DNA of 64,000 nucleotides from an uncultured Bacteroides sp. (lineage in GTDB: Bacteria > Bacteroidota > Bacteroidia > Bacteroidales > Bacteroidaceae): the NCBI RefSeq assembly GCF_910586915.1, contig NZ_CAJULN010000011.1:31608-95607 (forward strand). Reading direction: 5' to 3'. Of the stretch, positions 8,739 to 16,923 are shown in pieces. Positions within the stretch are counted from its first letter, which is position 1, and every line of letters starts with the position of its first letter. A program made the position numbers and the translations under genes. Below the pieces are notes generated by a model. It did no database searches and had not been told where the DNA came from. It saw only the letters and a list, made by a program, of their open reading frames with translations.

Positions 8739-8790
8739 AATAGGTGAATACACATTCATGATATGATATGGTGTATTCACCTATTATTTT
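8739..8790 (+). terminator. Transcription terminator after pfkA
   Basis: A perfect 15-bp inverted repeat, AATAGGTGAATACAC (8739-8753) and its complement (8771-8785), separated by 17 nt and followed by ATTTTAT. It lies 54 bp after the pfkA stop. Confidence 0.8.
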
Positions 8791-8981
8791 ATCTTGGCGG
8801 AACAAAGCAGTTTTCATACCAAACTTACGTCAGGCAGAGTAACCGTGCGGCAATCGCACTCCACTCTACCGTTATCTTTCGCGCAATCGACTAACAATAA
8901 AGTTGTTCCTTATCATAGACAAACTTGTCGGAGCGTATCAACCATCTTTCTTTTCATCAATTACAAACTATAAATGCAAGT

Positions 8982-9044
8982 TTCGTTTTTATAAATGAAA
9001 CCTTCGTTTATAAAAATGAAGGCTTCGTTTTTATAAACGAAGGT
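8982..9044. repeat. Three tandem 21-bp palindromic units
   Basis: Three consecutive 21-bp units start at 8982, 9003 and 9024. Each begins TTCGTTT, has an A/T centre (TTTATAAA or TATAAAAA) and ends in ATGAAACC, ATGAAGGC or ACGAAGGT, so each unit is itself a near palindrome of the form TTCGTTTATAAACGAA. A decayed fourth unit follows. Function unknown; the region is intergenic between convergent genes. Confidence 0.75.
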
Positions 9045-9209
9045 TGCGTTTATAGATTATGAACAATCGAACGGGACTTTATATGTAACCACTGAGAAGT
9101 TGGTTATTGGGTTGTAGCAACTTTATCACCGTAAGTTTGAGCTCTTTGAACATAACGACAATCGCTAAAATGCAGTTGTTCTTCTCAGCCGGCCGAATGT
9201 CCGTAGGAA

Positions 9210-10328
9210 CTAACCGCGCATCCGCTTCTTTATCCACAGGTAATAACCGGTCAAGGGCAATGCGGCACCTATCAAAGCGGCGATAAAAGCAAGAATCCGA
9301 GTAGGCATTCCACCCCAGTTGCCGACGTGTATGGAGTAAATCCAGCCGCGAATCTTCGCCGACTTGTCCTGGTACTGATAAAGACTTATGTCCGTGAACT
9401 CACCGTTGTCCGTACGGAACGAATAACGGTCGGATGCACGCCGGTTGCCGAAACGGTCGAAAGAGACGCTTGCCGTGCCGGAAGATATGCTGATTTGCTT
9501 GTACTCCGGATTCTGAAGGCGAAGTTTATCGTAGACTTCCTGCCAATGGGCGAAAGGCGAAGCGACCGCTTGCGTATCCTTACGGGTGGTGGGATTCTGC
9601 GGATACGCTCCGCGTTCCCGAGTATGTGCAGGCTGACGCACTTCTGCACCGAACACTTTATAAAAGGCAGTCCGATACCAGAGGAAAGACCACGTCAATC
9701 CCGTCAACGACATGGCCAAAAGAAAGAGCAGAGCATACATTCCACCTGCCACGTGCAGGTCGTACCAAAATCGTCTCCACCCTTTTGCCGCCGATATTTT
9801 CAGACTGTTTTTCAATGCACGGCGCGTACGCGGCCACCAAACGAAAACTCCCGAAATCAACACAAAGACAAACATCAGGGTGCTGAGCCCCACAATCATC
9901 TTTCCCCAAAACACTCCTCCGTTGCCGGGGGGCGCGCTGTCGAGCAACCAACGGTGCATCCGGAACATATACATGAAAAAGCCGTTGCGCCCGCTCTTTC
10001 CTTTTACTTCACCCGTATACTGGTCTACATATACAGACGCATGACGTGGTTTGGAAAGGATAATCTGATAGGCACGTCGAGCATCGGAAGAAATATGAAC
10101 ACTGGCCACGGTTACACTGTCGGGCAGCGTAGCTGCTACTTTTTCGAGCAACTGCCCGACCGGAAGCGGTCTCTCTCCTACTGTTTCCACATAATAAAGA
10201 TGGCGGCGAGAGAGTTCGTACACTTCATTCTCGAACACCAGCATAGCGCCGGAGAAACAGATAAGGGTGATTATCACTCCGAAAGGGATGGAAAGCCACA
10301 AATGTATCTTTTTAAATACTTTTCTCAT
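9210..10328 (-). CDS. xusC: PepSY-associated TM protein of xenosiderophore utilization (XusC-like)
   Basis: A 372-residue inner-membrane protein of the PepSY-associated TM family: helices near 10-34, 140-165, 190-217 and 340-366, with PepSY-type periplasmic segments between them. Many histidines lie near the helices (MFRMHRWLL, FWYDLHVAGGMYAL, YSIHVGNWGG), as in PepSY-TM proteins proposed to be heme-dependent ferric reductases. In B. thetaiotaomicron the equivalent operon (BT2063-BT2065) is xusABC, which lets the cell use enterobactin. Here it follows xusB by 2 bp. The reductase role is inferred from the family. Confidence 0.85.
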   Translation of the reverse strand: MRKVFKKIHLWLSIPFGVIITLICFSGAMLVFENEVYELSRRHLYYVETVGERPLPVGQLLEKVAATLPDSVTVASVHISSDARRAYQIILSKPRHASVYVDQYTGEVKGKSGRNGFFMYMFRMHRWLLDSAPPGNGGVFWGKMIVGLSTLMFVFVLISGVFVWWPRTRRALKNSLKISAAKGWRRFWYDLHVAGGMYALLFLLAMSLTGLTWSFLWYRTAFYKVFGAEVRQPAHTRERGAYPQNPTTRKDTQAVASPFAHWQEVYDKLRLQNPEYKQISISSGTASVSFDRFGNRRASDRYSFRTDNGEFTDISLYQYQDKSAKIRGWIYSIHVGNWGGMPTRILAFIAALIGAALPLTGYYLWIKKRMRG

Positions 10329-10330
10329 GG

Positions 10331-11725
10331 TTATTGCTTCAAAAGAGGTTTCATTTTACCTACTGTAGTGATAGCATCGGCCTCTACCGTCAGCCCTTTG
10401 ACTGCCTTTCCTGTCCTTGTGTCGATTTTATAGAAGGCAGGTTTCTCTCCGGTAGTCACACTGACAGCCATATACGCATAACCGTTCTCTCCGTAAGGCT
10501 CGCCGCCGAACTTTCCGTCGGCAGGCAGGCCAGTGACAGGAATAATCGTTTTATCTTCCGCCTTAAAGACAGCCAGTTCGCTGACATCCGCATTCTTACC
10601 GCCGTTAATCATATCGTCCACTCCTTTTCTATATAGTTGAAGCAGGAAGTAATCGCCGGAAATAGGCCAGCAACGGAAAACAGGATGTCCCGTTCCCGTC
10701 TCTTCAAAGTTTACATAATAATCGGGGTCGAAATCCGTTTCACCGGCTTTGATACGCACAACGCCCGATGGATTCTTCCCTGTCACCTTCTTCAAATCGC
10801 CGGAAGAAACGGCCGTGCGTCCGTAGCCAGAAGAAAAAAGATACACATCGCCATTATCGGCAGCCCAAATAGTCTGGTAGTATTGCGAACGCATACGACC
10901 ACACGCATAACCTATTTTATCTGTCGTAGCAATCACGGGGGGCTCGTTGAAATCGGCGCCATTGTAAATTGCCACATAAGCATTGTCCGGATATTGCGTG
11001 GAAGGAATGACGCCTGCCGTATAGGCACTGCTGCCGCTACCGCCGTCGGTTTTGGTGATAAGTTCGCTGTCGGTCACCTTATCGGGCCATTGCCTGAGAC
11101 TGTATCGACTCATTCCCATCGGAATGACTGAGGTGTAAATCCGGTTGTTGGCTTCTACCAGTCCTGCCCATGTTACTTTTTCACCATTACCCAAAAAATT
11201 TTCGGCAATCAGAGTACCCTCTTCTTGCGAACCGTCGGTTGCATCCAAATAATTGAACAGTAATGCTTGGGCTATATTCTGTTCATCATCCACCAGCTTT
11301 GAATCTCCAGTGGAGACAGTCACCACTTTGTCTCTCCATGTCCCGTAGGATGTAATACGATTGTACGTATAGGTATAGCGCTCTTTCATTTTGCCGTCGG
11401 TGCCCAAATAGTAGGACGCTCCCGTACCTGCACCGCCTTTATTATAGACAAGAGCAAATACATAATCCAAACCTTTATATACCCAATAGGTACCTCCAAT
11501 CACTTCGGTTCCGTTGCCTTCGGTCGAAACCGTTCCTTCGTCGAGCGAGTTGGCTGTCAGCAAATAGCTGGTCTCGCCTACTGTAGCAGCTACTACATAA
11601 GCTGTTTTTCCGTTGTCCGAAGAGGTATTTGCCGGCACATCGGCCCCATCGCAAGATGCAGCAAACATACTGCCGCTCAAACACAACGCTGCGGTAAAAG
11701 CGCGTTGCAAAAACTTTTTTTCCAT
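10331..11725 (-). CDS. xusB: DUF4374 surface lipoprotein, enterobactin-binding XusB-like
   Basis: A 464-residue protein with a lipoprotein signal peptide (lipobox AASC, Cys25) followed by DUF4374 beta-propeller-like repeats rich in Gly, Tyr and Asp. In B. thetaiotaomicron the homologous surface lipoprotein XusB binds ferric enterobactin outside the cell and works with the receptor XusA. Gene order (receptor, DUF4374 lipoprotein, PepSY protein) and the neighbouring pfkA match that locus. Located 42 bp downstream of xusA and 2 bp upstream of xusC, so clearly one operon. Confidence 0.87.
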   Translation of the reverse strand: MEKKFLQRAFTAALCLSGSMFAASCDGADVPANTSSDNGKTAYVVAATVGETSYLLTANSLDEGTVSTEGNGTEVIGGTYWVYKGLDYVFALVYNKGGAGTGASYYLGTDGKMKERYTYTYNRITSYGTWRDKVVTVSTGDSKLVDDEQNIAQALLFNYLDATDGSQEEGTLIAENFLGNGEKVTWAGLVEANNRIYTSVIPMGMSRYSLRQWPDKVTDSELITKTDGGSGSSAYTAGVIPSTQYPDNAYVAIYNGADFNEPPVIATTDKIGYACGRMRSQYYQTIWAADNGDVYLFSSGYGRTAVSSGDLKKVTGKNPSGVVRIKAGETDFDPDYYVNFEETGTGHPVFRCWPISGDYFLLQLYRKGVDDMINGGKNADVSELAVFKAEDKTIIPVTGLPADGKFGGEPYGENGYAYMAVSVTTGEKPAFYKIDTRTGKAVKGLTVEADAITTVGKMKPLLKQ

Positions 11726-11767
11726 CTTATTTCTCTCTTATTGGTTTATATTGAATACTTAACTGCA

Positions 11768-14182
11768 CTATTTTCCAAACACGACTCTGAACTTCCCGTA
11801 AAATGCACGTCCCGCCTTTTGCAGACTGAAATTGTCAAACAAGCGGGCGTCTGTGAAATTCCGGCACTCAAACGATAGGTTGTAGCGCCCGTTCCGTATG
11901 CTATAGGCCAAAGACAGATTATGAGAAAACTGTTCGGGAACTCTGTTTTTCGAATCTTTGTCGCCAATGTTCTCCCAGTAAAGAGGAAATTCATGTTGCC
12001 AATAGCTATCGTAACCTATCGTCAGCATATTCCCCTTTGCAAACAGGTCATTCCAATGGAAATCGGCATTTATATTGGCGTAGCGATAAGGGAGATTGGG
12101 CATACGCACCTTATAATGCATACTTTCCTGCAAAGAGGCGCCCGCCAAATATTTTTCATTATCGCGGGTGTCGACACTATTGAACGTGCCGCCTACATCG
12201 AACCAGTGCGAGAAACTGTAAAGCAATGACAAATTATATCCTTTAGTCTTCACATGACCGTGATTCTCATAGTATCCGTAACTCGTTCCCCCGAATACAT
12301 CCAATCCTCTTTTGATGTAATCTTTCGTATCCCGATATATCAAGCCTGCTTCGGCATATACTCCGTGTCGGCCGAATTGGCGATTATAGCTGAGACTGAG
12401 ATTCAGGTTGTCACTTTTCTCCGGTTTCAGATTTACCTTGCCGGCTTCCAAGTCTTCATCGCCAAACAGTTCGTCTGTCGTGGGAAGCCGGAACGCCTTC
12501 TCATAAGAAAGTTTCAACTGAAAACCGTTCCACAAGAAATATGTGCCCGCAGCACCGTATCCGAAAGCGCTTACCGCATTGGATGCATTCACATAATTGC
12601 CTATCCCATCCGCATTCTGCGACACCGGCCCTCTGTTGTATTGCCGGTAGTGCTTGGCAAAAGCCGAAAGGTTCCATTTATCCGACGGCATGAGGCGATA
12701 GGAAAGACCACTGACATTCTTCCGGGTAATTTTAGGAATAGTAAAATCGGTCAATTGGAACGAGGCACCGATGACAGAACGGCTTGTCCGCTCAAAATCA
12801 CTTACTACATGACTGAAGGTAAATGTATGCACCTCTCCGATGTGATAGTTCATTTTCAACGTTCCGTTCCAGTTCTTGTTTTCAGATTCGCTATTCTGGT
12901 AAGACTGCTCTCCCCGACTTTCTCTCTCGTAAAACTCGCCACGCCAGTTGTAGGCCCTCGAAGCGGTATCGACATGATTGGTGAAGTTGTGGTTATAATC
13001 GGCCGTGAGCTGCAAATCCAGATTCTTCACAAACAGGTTCTTCTTATAGTATTCCAACGAAGGAACCCATGAATATCCCCGGCGGAACTTCTCGCCGAAC
13101 ACGACATCTTGATAAACCCCGGTTTGTATCTCTTTGCAGAAACGGGAATAATTGAAATTCAAAGCCAATCTGTCTGCCCACTTCTTTCCTGTCACCCCGA
13201 TTTTTCCAATCACCGCTTCGTTGTGATATTGGTCGTTGAAGCGTTTCAAACGATAAATCTTACTTTTGTCGAGCGGGGGAAAACGTACACTTCCATCCTC
13301 TTTGATTTCAAAATCGCGTACATAAGTATCTACATAGTAATCATTGTCCGAGAAGTTCTGAAAAGCGTTTACCTCATACATGAAACCATTCTTGAATGTC
13401 TGCCCGAAACGCACAGATGACTTATGAGTATTGAATGAACCGTAAGAGTAGGAAGCATCCATAAACCACTTTCCGGACTGCCTGTTGGTGACGATATTAA
13501 CCACGCCACCGATAGCATCCGTACCGAATCCAACCGGAACCACTCCTTTATATACCTCAATACGGTTTGCATAGTCGATAGGTATATTGTTCAAATCGAA
13601 CGCGGTTCCGGCTTTGTCCTGAGGTATGCCATCGATGAAAATCTTTATATGTCTCCCGCTAAAACCGTCGATATACAGTTGCATATCGGAACCTACTCCC
13701 CCGCTTTCACGAAGTTTCACTCCCGGCACCTTCGTCAGCGCACCAGCCAACGTCTGCGTACTGTTATGCAATTTCTTCGCATCAACCGCCACTGCATTGA
13801 AAGCCGACTTATTCACCCGTCCGACTCCGGAAGTGGTCACCACTACCTCTGCCAGCTCTTTCACTTCGGGCGCAATGGTGACATCGACTTTTATCTCTTT
13901 CCCTCCGAACAGTTCAATCTTCTTCTCCACAGTCTGATAGCCGACAGCCGAAACGACAAGTGTATATTCACCTTCCGCCGCTTTCAGATGATAAATTCCT
14001 TTTTCATCCGTATAGCTACCATGACTCGTCCCTTTCAGACAGACGGTCGCAAAATCCACCGCTTCCTTCTCCACAGACATTACCCTGCCCGAAATCATAC
14101 CGGTATGATGACGACTTGTTTGTGAACAGACTGGTACGGAGAACAAGAATGTCAGAAAAACAAAAAAACATTTATGAATCAT
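11768..14182 (-). CDS. xusA: TonB-dependent outer-membrane siderophore receptor, XusA-like
   Basis: An 804-residue outer-membrane receptor: signal peptide (about 1-21), a carboxypeptidase-regulatory-like domain (about 28-110), a plug domain (about 115-230, starting VVVTTSGVGRVNK and containing IFIDGIPQDKAG), then a 22-strand barrel rich in aromatic residues ending FRVVFGK. With XusB and XusC it forms a xenosiderophore uptake system; energy would come from TonB/ExbBD. It is first in the operon behind a Bacteroides promoter at 14227-14234. The substrate (ferric enterobactin or a related catecholate) is inferred from the operon, not from receptor residues. Confidence 0.88.
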   Translation of the reverse strand: MIHKCFFVFLTFLFSVPVCSQTSRHHTGMISGRVMSVEKEAVDFATVCLKGTSHGSYTDEKGIYHLKAAEGEYTLVVSAVGYQTVEKKIELFGGKEIKVDVTIAPEVKELAEVVVTTSGVGRVNKSAFNAVAVDAKKLHNSTQTLAGALTKVPGVKLRESGGVGSDMQLYIDGFSGRHIKIFIDGIPQDKAGTAFDLNNIPIDYANRIEVYKGVVPVGFGTDAIGGVVNIVTNRQSGKWFMDASYSYGSFNTHKSSVRFGQTFKNGFMYEVNAFQNFSDNDYYVDTYVRDFEIKEDGSVRFPPLDKSKIYRLKRFNDQYHNEAVIGKIGVTGKKWADRLALNFNYSRFCKEIQTGVYQDVVFGEKFRRGYSWVPSLEYYKKNLFVKNLDLQLTADYNHNFTNHVDTASRAYNWRGEFYERESRGEQSYQNSESENKNWNGTLKMNYHIGEVHTFTFSHVVSDFERTSRSVIGASFQLTDFTIPKITRKNVSGLSYRLMPSDKWNLSAFAKHYRQYNRGPVSQNADGIGNYVNASNAVSAFGYGAAGTYFLWNGFQLKLSYEKAFRLPTTDELFGDEDLEAGKVNLKPEKSDNLNLSLSYNRQFGRHGVYAEAGLIYRDTKDYIKRGLDVFGGTSYGYYENHGHVKTKGYNLSLLYSFSHWFDVGGTFNSVDTRDNEKYLAGASLQESMHYKVRMPNLPYRYANINADFHWNDLFAKGNMLTIGYDSYWQHEFPLYWENIGDKDSKNRVPEQFSHNLSLAYSIRNGRYNLSFECRNFTDARLFDNFSLQKAGRAFYGKFRVVFGK

Positions 14183-14226
14183 CTTCTTTTTACTTTATAC
14201 CTTTTTTCAATCTTTAAAAAGCGATG

Positions 14227-14234
14227 CAAAGGTA
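14227..14234 (-). promoter_or_regulatory. Bacteroides -7 box for the xusABC operon
   Basis: Minus strand TACCTTTG matches TAnnTTTG exactly, about 45 bp upstream of xusA; a TTG triplet lies 21 bp further upstream. Iron-dependent repression would be expected, but I cannot identify a convincing Fur site. Confidence 0.6.
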
Positions 14235-14365
14235 CGCAGAAACGGAAGTGCGAAACAATCCCTATCTATCGGTAAAAACAAGACAGCAGAACCAAAACGT
14301 ATGAATATAGACAATACCTAAATATGAGTATTTCCAATACAAACTGACATTCAGATTTATCTTTA

Positions 14366-15709
14366 TCAACGCTTCTTTATCGGAATATAAGCCACATCTT
14401 CAAGAACGTTTTTATAAGCAGGACGAATGATGCGCTTACCATCGAAAGTCAGCTCTTCATTGCGGTGTGCACACCAACCCACAATGCGCGCCATTGCAAA
14501 CAAAGGGGTGAAAATCTCCTGCGGCAACCCAATCATCTCGTAGACAAAGCCGGAGTAGAAGTCGATGTTACTGGAAACCGTCTTTCCGTTGTTCTTGATG
14601 CGCCCGAAAGTGGCGATGGCACGTTCTTCCAACAGTTCGAGAAAAGCAAACTCACGCTCTCTGCCTTTCTCTCGGGCAAGTTCGCAGGCAAGCTCTTTCA
14701 ATAAGATTGCACGAGGATCGGAAATGGTATAAACAGCGTGACCGATACCGTAGATTAATCCGGTCTTGTTATACACCTCTTTGTTGAGCATACGGGTGAA
14801 GTACGTATCTATCTCATCTACACTGGTCCAGTCTTCGATATTTTCTTTCAAATGACGGAACATATCGGCCACCTGAATATTGGCACCGCCGTGGAGCGGA
14901 CCTTTCAGCGAACCGATACCTGCGGCAATGGCCGAATAAGTATCCGTCCCAGTAGAAGAAGTGACGCGGACGGTAAAGGTAGAGTTATTACCACCGCCAT
15001 GCTCTGCCTGAAGAATCAACAGCAGGTCGAGGGTACGGGCTTCCAGTTGAGTATAATCCTTCTTCAGCATATACAGGAAGTTTTCGGCAATGGATAACTT
15101 TTCCTGCGGATGACGGATATGCAGAGAACGTCCGAAGGTGGCGTGCCGAAGCATATTGTAGGCATAGGCAATGATGGTCGGGAACTTTGAAATAAGCTCA
15201 ATGCTCTGACGCATCAGATTGTCGCGTGAGGTATCATCCGCATTCGCATCAAAACGATACATCTCAAGTACGCTGCGCGAAAGAATATTCATGATGTTAT
15301 TGCCTTCCAGTTCGATAATATTCATTTTCGTCTTCTGCTCCAACGGCATATTGTCGTTAATCAGTTCGCAGAAAGAGAGCAACTCTTCTTTATCGGGCAG
15401 ACGACCAGAAAGCAACAGGTAGGCCACCTCTTCAAAGCCGAAACGTTTCTCTTTAATAATGGCATGAGAAATATCTTCCACATCATAGCCACGATAAAAC
15501 AGTTTGCCCGGTATGGGCTTCAGTCCACCACCCGGGATGCGTTCGTAGCCTACCACATTGCCGATTTTAGTCAGGCCTACCAAAACTCCCGTACCGTCTT
15601 CGTTACGCAACCCGCGTTTCACATCAAACTTGGAGAAGAGCTCATTATCCATCCGGGTAGCTTCCTTCATCTCTTCGGAAAGTTTGTAAATCACATATTC
15701 TTTCTTCAT
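14366..15709 (-). CDS. gltA: Citrate synthase
   Basis: A 447-residue citrate synthase condensing oxaloacetate and acetyl-CoA. Active-site segments are seen: KGPLHGGANIQV (first catalytic His), GIGHAVYTISDPRA (second His) and the C-terminal RPAYKNVL segment with Arg; the catalytic Asp lies in VSSNIDFYSGF. It is the last gene of the aconitase-isocitrate dehydrogenase-citrate synthase operon, 21 bp after icd. In Bacteroides this branch mainly makes 2-oxoglutarate for glutamate. An N-terminal extension of about 40 residues precedes the core. Confidence 0.95.
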   Translation of the reverse strand: MKKEYVIYKLSEEMKEATRMDNELFSKFDVKRGLRNEDGTGVLVGLTKIGNVVGYERIPGGGLKPIPGKLFYRGYDVEDISHAIIKEKRFGFEEVAYLLLSGRLPDKEELLSFCELINDNMPLEQKTKMNIIELEGNNIMNILSRSVLEMYRFDANADDTSRDNLMRQSIELISKFPTIIAYAYNMLRHATFGRSLHIRHPQEKLSIAENFLYMLKKDYTQLEARTLDLLLILQAEHGGGNNSTFTVRVTSSTGTDTYSAIAAGIGSLKGPLHGGANIQVADMFRHLKENIEDWTSVDEIDTYFTRMLNKEVYNKTGLIYGIGHAVYTISDPRAILLKELACELAREKGREREFAFLELLEERAIATFGRIKNNGKTVSSNIDFYSGFVYEMIGLPQEIFTPLFAMARIVGWCAHRNEELTFDGKRIIRPAYKNVLEDVAYIPIKKR

Positions 15710-15730
15710 GGTTTCTTCTTTTTTTATTCA

Positions 15731-16921
15731 TTACTTTTCTATTCGTTCCACTATTTCGCGTGTAAACACGGAAGTCGGGAGAGGGGTTCCATTTGGCATA
15801 AAGCGAGCCAGGTCGTGTGTGGCACAAGCCTCCAGGAAACTTTGTTCCAAAGATTTTTCAATCAGAGTTGCCGGTTCTTTCCATCCCAAATATTCGAGCA
15901 TCATCACTGCCGAAAGTATAATGGAACAAGGGTTCGCCACATCTTTTCCGGCAATGTCCGGGGCAGTTCCGTGAGTAGCTTCAAAGATGGCATACCCGGT
16001 ATGGTAGTTGATATTAGCTCCCGGAGCGATACCGATACCTCCTACCATAGCTGCCAATTGGTCGGAAACATAGTCACCGTTCAGGTTCAGCGTTGCTATC
16101 ACGGAGTATTTTTCAGGCATCAGAAGCGTGTTTTGCAAGAAAGCATCGGCTATGCAATCTTTTATCACCAGTCTTCCATCTGTCAGGGCATCGCCAAATT
16201 CTCGCTGCGCCAGTTCATATCCCCATTTCTTGAAACTACCTTCGGTAAACTTCATGATATTTCCTTTGTGTACCAATGTTACAGAAGGCAGATGATGGTG
16301 GAGCGCATACTGGCAGGCAGCCCGTACAAGACGTTCCGTACCCTCCTTCGATACGGGTTTCACACCGAAAGAGGAGGTTTCCGGAAAACGGACTTCGGTC
16401 ACTCCCATTCCGTCTTTCAGAAATTTGTAGAACTTCTCCGCTTCCGGAGTTCCAGCCTCCCATTCGATACCGGCATAAATATCTTCCGTATTTTCACGAA
16501 ACACGCACATATTCACTTTTTCGGGTGCTTTCAACGGCGACTGCACTCCCCGATACCAACGGACGGGACGCAGACAGACATATAAATCGAGCGTCTGCCG
16601 CAACGCCACATTCAACGAACGGATACCACTCCCGACAGGAGTTGTCAACGGCCCCTTGATTCCTATCAGGTATTCCCGAAAAGCTTTCATCGTTTCGTCC
16701 GGCAACCACGAACCTGTCTCTGCAAAGGCACGTTCGCCCGCCAACACTTCTTTCCATTCGATACGGCGTTTGCCACCATAGGCTTTCCTGACGGCTGCAT
16801 TTACCACAGCCTGCATGGAAGGAGTCACTTCGGCTCCCACTCCGTCTCCTATAATATAAGGTATAGTAGGCACATCGGGCACTAACAACGTACCGTCCGC
16901 TTTCATTGTAATCTTATTCAT
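15731..16921 (-). CDS. icd: Isocitrate dehydrogenase (NADP-dependent type)
   Basis: A 396-residue isocitrate dehydrogenase converting isocitrate to 2-oxoglutarate. Diagnostic segments are VCLRPVRWYRG, FRENTEDIYAGIEWEAGT (phosphorylatable-serine loop region of bacterial NADP enzymes), DAFLQNTLLMPEKYSV, and FEATHGTAPDIAGKDVANP near the C-terminus. NADP preference is inferred from the overall bacterial type, not tested. It starts 2 bp after the aconitase stop, so translation is probably coupled. Confidence 0.93.
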   Translation of the reverse strand: MNKITMKADGTLLVPDVPTIPYIIGDGVGAEVTPSMQAVVNAAVRKAYGGKRRIEWKEVLAGERAFAETGSWLPDETMKAFREYLIGIKGPLTTPVGSGIRSLNVALRQTLDLYVCLRPVRWYRGVQSPLKAPEKVNMCVFRENTEDIYAGIEWEAGTPEAEKFYKFLKDGMGVTEVRFPETSSFGVKPVSKEGTERLVRAACQYALHHHLPSVTLVHKGNIMKFTEGSFKKWGYELAQREFGDALTDGRLVIKDCIADAFLQNTLLMPEKYSVIATLNLNGDYVSDQLAAMVGGIGIAPGANINYHTGYAIFEATHGTAPDIAGKDVANPCSIILSAVMMLEYLGWKEPATLIEKSLEQSFLEACATHDLARFMPNGTPLPTSVFTREIVERIEK

Positions 16922-16923
16922 CC

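Larger units (their letters stand above)
8686..9209. other. Intergenic region between convergent pfkA and xusC, no gene seen
   Basis: 524 bp without a plausible coding sequence. It holds the pfkA terminator (8739-8790) and a run of 21-bp palindromic units (8982-9044), listed separately. The remaining stretches show no promoter box or RNA gene that I can recognise. Confidence 0.6.

Noticed and set aside
14255..14345. Possible Fur box upstream of xusA (AATACCTAAATATGAGTATT and neighbours)
   Set aside because: The inverted symmetry is only five bases per arm, lies upstream of the -33 region, and A/T-rich sequence gives such matches by chance; not strong enough to list as a regulatory site.
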